From contig OX485808.1 in assembly GCA_950295325.1 (NCBI GenBank), positions 44,286,527 through 44,350,526 of the forward strand: a stretch of DNA of 64,000 bases. Reading direction: 5' to 3'. Each line of letters opens with the position of its first letter. Position 1 is the first letter of the stretch. Under the pieces are notes generated by a model. That model was not told the DNA's origin. It worked only from the letters and a program-made list of their open reading frames with translations, and searched no databases. This stretch comes from Polytrichum commune. Lineage: Eukaryota; Streptophyta; Polytrichopsida; Polytrichales; Polytrichaceae. Below are positions 1 through 10,300 of this stretch, in pieces. Both the position numbers and the translations under genes were made by a program.

Positions 1-94
1 ATTGCGCTTCTTTTGACCACCTTGATCTACAGTCACTAAAAGACTACGTATTTTTCTTTTTTGTTTTGCAACTGTATTTTTTAAACATTTTGGT

Positions 95-153
95 GCGTGT
101 AATATACCGTTGGAAAGATATTTTCAAGACCTTTCCAACGGTATATTACACGC
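95..153. repeat. Perfect 23-bp inverted repeat (hairpin)
   Basis: Bases 95-117 and 131-153 are exact reverse complements, separated by a 13-base loop. The arm runs from GCGTGTAATATACC to GTTGGAAAG. A perfect stem this long is unlikely by chance. It could be a foldback remnant of a TIR element or a small-RNA hairpin. No flanking gene gives further context. Confidence 0.8.
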
Positions 154-494
154 CCCCAAATTCCAAACATTGCAGCCGGTAGACCAAAAAAACAAATTTG
201 CACTTGAATTCTTGAGTTCTAGATGTCCCACGTTGTTTGATGAAACACGTGTAAGCCGGTTTAAGGGGTAGGGCAAGGTAGTGCTGATATGTCTCATGGG
301 CTATAATATAATTAAGGCACATAAAAGGTAGATTCATTAAAACATTCTTGAAATGGCATTCTCTGACATGGGCCCTTGCCTTTTCCTACCAGACCACCTC
401 TCTTGCCTCTCTCACTCAAAACCCGTTGGACCATTTATATTTTGGGGACCTCAACCTCCATGGTCCCCCTGCCATTTTTTCCTTAGTGTAAACC

Positions 495-516
495 GAAGTT
501 GTCCCGGGACAACTTC
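495..516. repeat. 22-bp perfect palindrome
   Basis: The sequence reads GAAGTTGTCCC followed by its exact reverse complement, with no spacer. The phrase TAGTGTAAACCG lies just before it (about 485) and recurs about 80 bases later (about 566), so the palindrome may sit inside a small repeat unit. Function unknown. Confidence 0.7.
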
Positions 517-767
517 AAGAGCCAATCAGTTGCCTTGCAGAGCCCTGGTCCAACTTCGTGGTCCATAGTGTAAACCGCCCCTTAGTCACAACAAGTTTTA
601 GCAAATTAACTCATCGCTCATATGATGGCACTTGTTTGGTGCGAATCAACCATGGACTACACTGTTTGTTTTTTTTTCTTGGGTGAGAACCAACCATAAT
701 CTTTATACTAAGAGTCAAGGGTTTTTATTGACACATGTGTCATAGGGAAGCCAAAAGCTCACCTCTT

Positions 768-1022
768 CGCTAGGGACAAAAACTATAATCATATATGAGC
801 GTACCTCTCATCCATCCAATGTAAATAATTGACCCCCCCCCCCCCATAGGTTTGTTGTCGATTCATCTCAAATGATCTTGAGTAAACCACTTTGGGGTCT
901 TCAAAAACAATTATGATGTTAAACCAACTAAAAAAACTAAACTTTTGGGTACATATTGTTTGAGGGCTTCTATGTTGGATGAATGAGAGGTACGGTTGTA
1001 TAGGATAATTGCCTAACTCCCT
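768..1022. mobile_element. MITE, CTCTCATCCATCCAACAT family, copy 1
   Basis: The left end carries GCGTACCTCTCATCCATCCA and the right end the matching inverse (TTGGATGAATGAGAGGTACG, then a partly matching stretch to about 1022). A run of C at about 832-845 sits inside. Three more copies occur at 51357-51618, 51648-51871 and about 53971-54228. Non-autonomous, no coding capacity. Superfamily not determined. Confidence 0.6.
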
Positions 1023-1644
1023 TTGCTAGTGACTCCATAGTAGGTAATCAACTAAGTTTCTCCATGGTTGGTTACTTAGGCCAACGTGTTGAATATGTAT
1101 ATCATCGTGACTCACAACTTGACATTTGTGGCGGCCATGTAAGAAGGGCCATGAAAAAAACATAATAATTCATCACAACTCAACTTCAACATAATGTATT
1201 GGGTGCTACAATGCTAATGCCCCCTCCCCACCTGACTTTAGCTAAGCCTAAAAGTTGGTTCTAAAAACATGGCCTTCACACCATCGACATTATCTAGTGC
1301 CGAGTCTACTTGGCAAATGATGTGGCATGGCTTAGAAGTGGAGGTTTTAAGCTTCAAGCACCAACCCTCCCATCTGTACCTAGACATGAGGCAAGAAAGT
1401 GGGACCTTTAAAAGTGACGCCTCCTGTCCTTGTGATTGGTTGCTTTTTAGTCTTAGCTATGAGGGCACGAGGGGCTCCGTCAATAAAAACCGATGGTAAG
1501 AGAGATGAGTAGTAAGGCATTTGGGAATGGGACAAAAACTATCCAACATTCATTGCTTGATAGATAAAACAATGACCATGTGTGAGAGCTACTTGACAAT
1601 ATGCAGAGCAAGTTCTTGTAGGTGCATTGGGATAGCGGGATGCT

Positions 1645-2229
1645 TGGGGGGGGGGGGTCACTGGTGAACATCGTAAAAAAAGGGTCTAATACATTCATTG
1701 TAGATAAATTTTGCAAAAAAACTTACATATAATACATGGGGTTTTAAAATAATGAAACGTGTGTACATGTAAAATACCATCATATATAATGGCCTCTCTT
1801 ATGTAGTCATTACATGAAAAATAATGTGAAAAAATTACTAGGGGCAGCGGGTCTAGGGTAGGGTCTGTGCTAGTGGATGAAAAGAGATAAGGTTTTGTTG
1901 AAAAAACTTGGATGGATGAGTTTGCAAGCTGGTTGGCTTGAACATTACTAAATCAACGTATCCAATGTGGAGTTGATGTTCTCTACCTACATGCCGGGAG
2001 GGAACATTTCAACGCGTCGTTTGAATTGCAATCTTCTTTTTAATATTCTTTGGCAGTAAGTAAAATAAGGTATTTTAAAACGATTCCCCCCAAAAAATGT
2101 AAAAATTGATAGGGTGTACTAAAAACAAGCATTTACCTTTATTTTGGAAAATACCATACCTTATGATATATTTTGCAAGGTAAATAGCCCCCCGATACAC
2201 ATTAATATAAGAGGGAGTGACCCCCCCCT
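1645..2229. mobile_element. Degenerate MITE of the GGGGTTCACT family, with extra internal DNA
   Basis: Left (about 1645-1795) and right (about 2040-2229) parts align with the ends of the better copies at 33051-33332 and 47801-48076. Shared phrases include ATTCATTGTAGATAAATTTT, ACATGTAAAATACCATCA, TTGCAAGGTAAATA and GAGGGAGTGA. About 250 bases in the middle are absent from the other copies, so this copy may contain a nested insertion or be rearranged. No coding capacity. Confidence 0.5.
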
Positions 2230-4726
2230 GAGGCCGGACACCTTCGCTATAACCGAGGAAGCTTTACTGGTTTTTAGGAAAGACTTTAGTTATTTGGTAA
2301 AGTCAGGTGGGGAGGGGGCATAATATTGGGATCAACTCGATCTTAAAAGTAAAATTCCGAGCTATATAAGAAGGGTTCTTAACCCTTTCACGTTACTTGG
2401 TCATCATTCGTTACTATGTGGTCAAAAATCATGACCATAGGTTGTACAATGGGACCTTCATAGCACCTTGACTTTTGGTACACCCAATCATTGTGGCCGT
2501 ATGTGGATGAACCGGATATTTTCAACCAACGATTTGGGAACTGAGTAGGCAGTGGGCAAGGAGGGGGCTTTATCATATATGTTTTGACACAAATCTCTTA
2601 GTATAACCCTTCTTAGGCTCCTTAGTTATGAGGCCAATTCAAGATGAGGAATCGAAGGCCATTGTGACAAAAATAATGGGTTGAATTCATTGGCACATTA
2701 AGGTGTGTAGGTTTATGGTCATCTTTAAAATGCTTAACTTTCCTAGGTTGCTTATTTAGGCAAATAGTTAGTCCACCTAGGACTTAACAATCTTAGGACC
2801 CCCACAACGAGCCAAGTAATATGCGAATGACAACTCCTCTTAGCAATGAATTCATGCAAGGAGTCCCTGGAAATGATACAATAGAACCCGTGGTATGCAC
2901 TACATGATATTAAGAGACCTTGAAAGTATGCAAAAAATTACCGAGAGTACTTCTTGTATCCAAGGCCGATGGTAATCCTACACAAAAGCTTGTTCACTCC
3001 CAATACTACAAATTATGATATACGTTGGTTGACACAAAATCATGCAACTTTAATCAACTAATGCACAAAAAGAAAGCGTACTTGAGGTTCGTGGTGTCTA
3101 TGTTAACTCATCCACTGTGGAGGAGGGGGTTATAGTAGAAATAAGTCCCCTATATGTTGAGGGCCGACTCGTTCCAATTGAAGCCCAGTAAACGATTTCG
3201 GGGTTTCTAATGCCATTTCCAAAGTCAGATAGTCTGAAAAATAGTCTATTTCATACTATAACAAACCTAGCCTGCATTTTTCACCTTCCTAATGGACGAG
3301 CTCGTGTAGAAGTACATCCAAGAGTCCAAAGAGAAGAGGTTAGACCTCACCAAATGGCTCAGCCCTGCGTGATGAGTTTTCCCATGCCAGCAAAACTGGC
3401 TCCTTTCTCAGGAGTGTTGAGTGAAGAAATTGTGACTGGCACTGTTGAACTTTGATCATGCCACCTTACTCTTGCCGTGTCACAAACTATGCACTTACGA
3501 AGCATCCCTGCGTCATGATTCCAGGGTCTAAGCTATGTGTGGCCGATGAAAACCAACTAACTGTATTCTTACTACTGTAGCCTACAAAATGAGAACCCTC
3601 GATTACATTCAATTAGTTTGAATGTGTACGACGACTCGTGAAAGAAGAAGGCATTAATTACATTGCTGTAACATGAATACATGCTCAGTTTAGCACGTTT
3701 TTTCAATTCGATTTCAAAATGACAAAGGCCTTTTCAGGTGGTAAGTTCATATTTGTAACTTCTAAAGTTACCTACAATGCTTCATTTACGGTTTCGCTCT
3801 CCAGATGAAATCCAGTCACTTGTTTATTTATTTACTAAGTAACAACAAACATAACAACAAACATATGTAGTAGATTTTGGACATTGAAGATGAGGTGCAT
3901 TCAGTAAGCACGAGTTTTGTGAACAAAAACGGCCTTCAAGAATGCAATGGCAATCGGAGTCTGGGGCGGGACATGACAATAATTTGCGGTTGGGTTTGAA
4001 GTTTATTTACAGGGGCCGCCCCACGTGCCGTGCACCCTGACCCTTATCGTATCACAAACCCAGTGTCCAGGGAGATTTTTGGGCATTCATAATCGGTTGA
4101 GATCCTAGTGTTTGCAAGTCCAACCGGTTACATGTTGACATCCTCCGGTTTTCCTTTACTAAATTGGGGTATATTCTATAGATTCCTCTAAAATGATGTG
4201 TAATTCTTCTGCAGTCTTGAACTTCAACCGGTTAATTCTCAATCTCAACCTGTTCATCTGTAACTAACTGCCGGTTCTCCCCGATCATTGCACAAACCTC
4301 CTTCCCATGGGAGTTTGGAGGGGAAGGGTTACCGTCCCGCAATGGCTATGGCCTCCACTCCATTTTAGAGTGTCCATTTGAGGCCCACGTACCCAAGCTA
4401 TTTAGCGTACTCAGCCCAGGAGAGAAGGCGTCAGGCAGGGGTGCACCTGAGAGCTTAAAAGTTACAAAAGTGCGAGATTCGTTGTGCTGCCTTGAAAGCC
4501 AAGGCAACCAATTGCTTTACAGACAGCCGCAGGATGGTGGTGGGGGGTTTCATCATCTTCCTCCATGTCAACTGCTGCAATCCTTCCTCACTTGAAGCAG
4601 TTATTATAATTTATAAAGTACTGAAGGGGATTGTGCTCAGAAAGGAGGCAGTACTGAAATCAGGGAGTGCCAAGTGAGATGCGCCTATAATATAGTCCAT
4701 ATATAAAGTGAGATATATAGGAGCAG

Positions 4727-6343
4727 CTTGCAGTCAGTGTTCAAGATTGAAGCCCTCATATGAGTTTCATTTTGAAGGGCTCTAAAATTTGAGCCCTTCG
4801 GTTGAAGGGCTAGTTCAAATTCAAGACGTCAATTCAGTAATATAGAAATAAAATATAAAAAACTCATATTAAACTTATGCATGATTTATATGGTGCATGC
4901 TTCCAATACAATGTGAAGAATTAAGAATCAACCATCTAACTCCACCTCTTCTAGTGATAATGCCCTATGCTTGTTGGTTCTTGTGCCAATTTTCCAAGAT
5001 TCAAAAATACTATCCCAATCCATGAATTCAACTCCTAACCCATTTAGACTAACCCTCATTAAAGCATCTAGTGTGTCAAGGTTGAGTCTAGTTTTCCTTT
5101 CACTCTTAACCCAATTTTGCTTTGAAAAACCACGCTCACAAACAACAGTGCTAGTTGGGATCACAAGTATGGCTTGCCATAGCGACATCATAGTTGGCCA
5201 ATTAATCATGAACTCCCGGTCATTGCCACAAAAAACCCAAGCTTCTTGCATACTTCAGCGTTCACAAACGGAACATAACATCTCCACGAATTCTAGCAAT
5301 TCCGCATTGCATTGATTAACAAGGTCATCGCTCCAACGGAAATGTGTCACCAACCGGTTCAACCATTGTTTCGTTAATGTCCCTCTGTCCAATTCATCTA
5401 CGGGATAGTGCTTCGGGCTAAAAAGCCGGGCCGCATTGAAAATGGACAAGTCAAGAAATCGATCATTGAGTGAATCGATGATCTTCTGCACATACTGCCT
5501 CCCCAACATGATGCATGCCTCCAATGAGCCTCCTACGTCACACTCAGGCATGGAATCATAATGCAAGATATGCATTTTTTCACACCCAAAACTATCAACA
5601 TACAATATCTGCCCATTGGGTACCACCTCGCGGAGAAACTTTCCTAGGTGTTTGGTTGTCAGGCCAAAACTTACACCCAGATAGTGTCTACGAAACAAGC
5701 TGATTGTTACATCAATCGTAGAAGCTATGCTAGTGATATCTACAAGATCAAACTGAAACTTGCGATTGACCTTATTCAACTCTGATAATATATCAGCTAG
5801 CATGTGAATGAAAAATTGGAACTGAAGAGAAGTTAGATCCTTGTACCATGTGGGTTCTTCAACCTCCCAAATTTCTAAAATTGCAGGCATACAAATTACC
5901 AATCTTTCCATGACCAAGCCACGGGATAACCATCTCACCGAATGGATCTGTAAAGCTGCACGGGACTCTTCACGGAATGCAAGCAATAATTTCTCCAAAA
6001 CTCCACGACGAATTACTGATTTACCCAACCACTCGTACACCTTATTGGCCACCCGATCAATAAATCCCAAGCACGGAAATTCCAAGTCAGATCGATGTTG
6101 AATGAATCATTTGCTAGGTGTTGAGGTTGTCACTATAGCAACCTCCTCGTTGCTGTAGCGACCTCCTCGTCACTGTAGCGCTACAGTGTTGACGGGTGTA
6201 AAATTTTTGAGGACGTCAAGTGAAGTTTTCATTTTGAGTTTGGGGTTGCATTTTGAAGGGCTGTTTTGAGAGAGGTATATTTTGAAGGGCCAAATCGCGT
6301 TTGAAGGGCATTGAAGACTTCAATCTTGAACACTGCTTGCAGT
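4727..6343 (-). mobile_element. hAT-superfamily DNA transposon with exact 8-bp target duplication
   Basis: The element runs from 4735 to 6335 (1601 bp). Its termini share an 18-bp perfect inverted repeat, CAGTGTTCAAGATTGAAG, and it is bounded by identical 8-bp direct repeats CTTGCAGT at 4727-4734 and 6336-6343. An 8-bp duplication and CAGTG ends are typical of hAT. Subterminal copies of TTGAAGGGC occur in both orientations near both ends (about 4773-4815 and 6250-6310), as expected for transposase-binding repeats. The transposase frame inside is truncated and interrupted, so this copy is non-autonomous. It sits about 1 kb upstream of the ABCB start codon. Confidence 0.92.
4928..6085 (-). pseudogene. 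hAT transposase, 5'-truncated with one internal stop
   Basis: The frame is open on the minus strand except for one TGA at 5255-5257. It gives 276 residues upstream of that stop and a further 107 residues downstream in the same frame. The upstream part has HSVRWLSRG followed by MERLV, as in the RNase-H-fold domain of KIAA1586/ZNF862-type hAT transposases. The downstream part has the C-terminal dimerisation motif TSTVVCERGFSKQNWVKSE. No ATG precedes the conserved part: the frame opens just after an upstream stop with only a TTG at 6085. Family members are usually 600-800 residues with an N-terminal BED zinc finger, which is missing here. The N-terminal part has therefore probably been deleted, and the protein is unlikely to be functional. 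Confidence 0.85.
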
Positions 6344-7390
6344 GCATGAAAAGGTTCCACTCACACACAAAAAGGCTAAGTTAAAACATCTCACAGAAGA
6401 GGCCCACAAGACAGAGGGACAGACGGAGGGACAGACGGGCGGGTAGAAGTGCAACCGACTCTTAATTAGAGCGTCTAGAAGCTCAGGCCCTTCCCACACG
6501 AGAGGCACCGGAAGTTTCACAACTTCCTCCAACGTGGCACCTTGCCCAAGAAAAGTCTCCTTTTCCTCCTTTTTCTCCTTATATTGTGGGACTTCCGGGC
6601 ACTAGTGCCCGGTAGTTGCGAACTACATTTATTATGCCATGTCATTCTACTTTATTGCCAAGTAGATCCCGAAGCAAGATCCAAAGCAAAATCCGAAGCT
6701 AAAAAGTCATTGTTGCCACTCCCCATACTTCCTCTCATGTGGCAACCACTTGCTCATTTGAACCAATGCTATTCATCCAACTCATTGCCGTTCCTCCCGT
6801 GTGGTTTGGGCCTGAGACTCCCCCCATTTTAGTCGTGGGAGTAGGTGTAGGCTTGCCCTTCTGTTAAGCAGGAGAGAGAGAAAGAGCAGCTAGCTAATTA
6901 GGTGGGTGGGTGGGCTAGTGGGTGGCACCAGGCAGCACATCTCTCGCGTGATCATAAGCTTGTTTCATCATTTAAACAAGCTACGGCATCAGTCCATTGA
7001 ATCTCCACCACCTCCTAACTTAGTTAGGGGGACGGGTTAAGCTTGCTCACATTCCTCACCAAGTGTCCCGGTTGACATTGACGCCACAGCTACTGTAGTT
7101 TAGCATCACCAGTGGATCTAATCTTACCTTAGCCTTGTGAAGTGAGGTCACAGGAGTAACATAGGGGGGAGACAGAGAGAGGGAGAGAGAGAGAGAGAGA
7201 GAGATCAGTGTAATCGAAGCCTCCATATCCGCACCTCGAGCCCACAACAAGAATCTGTGCAGAAAGTTTGAGCAGAATGTGACCTTACAAGTGTGGATTT
7301 ATTACAGGATTTCCTTCCTAAGCTCTACCAAAAGCCCTCCCGAGAGTTTCATTACAACTCCGAGGTTTTGATAGGATTGTGGGAGTCGAG
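6344..7390 (+). promoter_or_regulatory. 5' flank and probable 5' UTR of the ABCB gene
   Basis: This is the stretch between the hAT element and the ABCB start codon. It contains a GA-repeat tract (about 7171-7204), common in plant leaders and promoters, and the palindrome GGGCACTAGTGCCC near 6597. I could not identify a convincing TATA box or transcription start. The small open frames here, including one at 6542-6832, have no recognisable product. Confidence 0.4.
7171..7204. repeat. (GA)n microsatellite in the ABCB leader region
   Basis: A GA-rich tract about 190 bases upstream of the ABCB ATG. In plants GA/CT tracts near transcription starts can bind GAGA-type factors (BPC proteins); whether this one does is inference. 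Confidence 0.75.
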
Positions 7391-10300
7391 ATGAAGAAAG
7401 GGGAGCTGCCTAATCTGCCTCCTAGTTCGAATGGTTCGGAGACGGGAGCAGTGGACGCGGAGAGCTTGCAAGACGAGTCTAATGATGTGTCCAAGGCCAC
7501 CAATGAAAATGGTGTTGTAGGAGATGGAGTGTCAGCCATGGAAGTGGAGGGCAATGAAGGCAAGGAGGTGAAGAAGGTGGAGGAAGCTGGTGGCTCGGTG
7601 TCCATTTTCAAGCTGTTTGCTTTCGCGGATCCGTTGGACTATTTTTTGATATTTCTGGGGACGTTGGGAGCGGCGGTGCATGGGTGTGCGTTACCGGTCT
7701 TCTTCTTGTTCTTCGGCAAGTTGCTCAATGGCTTTGGTTCTTATGGTAACCAACCTGAGAAGATGGCGAATATCGTTGGCACAGTGAGCATCGACACCCA
7801 AATACAACTTCTTACACAAATTTTTCTTCCTCTTTTCTTCCAAAAATTGCACTACTTTTCTCTTGCCACTGTAAAACTTGTCATCTTCATTGCTGACATG
7901 ATGATTTGTGAGTTTTGGAGAAGTTTGTGACAGTGGATGTGTTGGTGGGATGGATGGATGGATGGATGGCAGTACTCGTTGTATCTGGTGTACCTGGGCA
8001 TTGTGACTTGCTTCTCATCATGGTTAGGTAAATTACTACGTCTGTCATCATCCACTTCAGTGCCGAATCTCTTGGAATCAGGAGGGTGTTAGGAGGAAGG
8101 CATTATGATTCTCCAATGGCTCGTTCGTCAGTTTCATTTAACCATGTGAACTATGACAGGAAGGAGGCATAGTTGTCTGTAGCGAGTGGCAGGGGTAATG
8201 ACTCCTGAGTAAGGCAGTCGTTTAGTGCTCACTGCTGCAACACTTAACTTAGATGGTGCTCAAGAATTAGACGAAGGCCTTGAGTATGGAAGAAGACGGT
8301 CGATTGGTCGGTTGGCAGGAAGGTTGTGCGCATATATATATATATATATATAAGATAAGCGAGCAACCGACCTTCTTCTTCTTCTTCTTCTTCTTCTTCA
8401 AGATGACGACTCCTCCTTTGCACTACTTGTGCAATCACCACAATGTGTGCTTTCGGAGCCACGTTATCGGGGATGAACTTACGTCACTTTTGTCATGACT
8501 TGGAGGTCCCTTGCTAAATCTTTTTGACGGAAGAGGATCAAGGGAACCGACCTAACGAACAAAAAACTCCTTCTATCACTCTTGAGTTACCGAGGGAGGA
8601 GGTTCTGGAAGCCATTGTGCCATTCATTCCAAAAGCACACTAATCATTTGTCGCAGTGTAAAGAAGGAATTGGCACCATTACATTCCAAGACTGTTGCCG
8701 GGAATCAACTTATTTCACTTTTGTCATGACGTGGAGGTCCTTTGCTAAATCTTTTTGACGGAAGAGGGTTAAGGGACCCAACCCAACGAATAAAAAACTC
8801 CTTGTATCACTCTTAATTACCGAGGGAGGAGGATGTGGAAGCCATTGTGACATTCATTTTATAAACACGTGTACTGTTCATCATTTGTCGCAGTGTGGAG
8901 AGGGAATTGGCAGCAAAGCAATACATTCCAATATTGAAGTTACATTGCATCCTATAAGTGGGAAATGATGCTAAATTGCTAAGTTAGTGGATGGTGGCAT
9001 GGTTTTATCGTGCAGAGGTTGCCGCGTGGATGCAAACTGGGGAGCGGCAAGCGGCGCGCATCCGGGTGAAATACTTGGAAGCTTTGTTGAAGCAAGATGT
9101 GGGATTCTTCGACACCGATGCCCGCACGGGCGAGATTGTCTCCAGCATCTCCTCCGACACGCTCTTGATCCAAGACGCCATTAGTGAGAAGGTCTTTCAG
9201 ACATTTCATCATCTTTGGAACTAGTCGTCTAAACTTAACCCCAGCCATAGCTAAGGGGATCGCAATGTGGTGTGAGTTGGGTGTGAGGTGGAGGAAAATT
9301 AAATTAATCTCCTCTTGGTTGTCGCTTCATTTTGACCATTAGAATCGTGGGGTAGAAGTGCCCTTTGCAAGGTGAACTTGAACCGAAATGTGGATAGTAA
9401 GGTACTCTTCAGAAAGTAAGTAGGGGGATTGATTTTCAAGTAGGTTGGTCACCACAACACTTGGATGCTTGATAAGGGTGCTCCAATGTGAGGTTTCTCT
9501 CGAAGGTTTTTTTCGAGGGCACTAGAATTGGAGAAAAAGAGAAATAGAGAGTACCTATTGGTCGTCGGTGCATTAAAAATGTGAACTACGCGGGGAGAAA
9601 GCACCATTAACACTTAGTAACATGTGGATAGGTTTCCACATGCAGCGAGTAGGAAAAAATGACTCCAAGTAGGTTAGTCGCCCGCAAAGATTCTTGAGAG
9701 AGGGAAGGTGGTGTTGTGCACACAATCATCACAAGTGGGAATGCGAGCCATGTGGCCAGGGATTACTTTGGCCATGACGGGGGTCTCATTTTAATTTTTT
9801 TTTACTAAAACTTCTTGACATTGGAGAGAGGCACTTACCCATTACAATAGGGACCTTACAAATTTGTCAGAAAACATCTATCACCTACGAGAAAATAAAA
9901 GAGAAGTAAGAAGAGTCGATGGGTAATTTTGCTGAACGAACTTGGTTTTCGGAAGTTTCTGATCATACAATTGTCGGGGCATTGGTTGCTGGTTGGAATG
10001 TGCAGATGGGCAACTTCATCCACTTTATGACCACCTTCGTGGCAGGTTTTGCCATTGGTTTCTCATCTCTGTGGAAGCTGGCTCTGGTGACATTGGCAGT
10101 GGTGCCCGCCATAGCCATGGCAGGTGGATTCTATGCTTACACTCTCACAGGCCTCACTTCCAAGAGTCAGCAAGCGTACGCCGAGGCTGGAGGCATTGCT
10201 GAACAGGTAACAATCTATTAACTTCCAAACTCTAAACCCTTAAACCCTCCCTGCACTGCAATGCAAATCTATTGTGGGCACTTCCAACTTCAAAGTCATT

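Larger units (their letters stand above)
1..4726. other. Non-coding left flank
   Basis: No reading frame here resembles a known protein; the short open frames lack conservation-like patterning. The stretch holds a perfect hairpin (95-153), a 22-bp palindrome (495-516), a MITE (about 768-1022) and a degenerate copy of the GGGGTTCACT MITE (about 1645-2229), each listed separately. The part from 2230 to 4726 shows no gene, RNA or repeat that I can recognise. Confidence 0.6.

Noticed and set aside
4971-5315. 114-residue plus-strand frame inside the hAT element
   Set aside because: It is the antisense shadow of the transposase C-terminal coding sequence.
6542-6832. 96-residue frame with a leucine-rich start resembling a signal peptide
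   Set aside because: Composition is driven by CT-rich DNA just upstream of the ABCB leader. No homology-like pattern and no supporting splice or context.
7852-8055. Minus-strand frame across ABCB exon 2
   Set aside because: Antisense shadow spanning the GGAT repeat and exon 2; no independent support.
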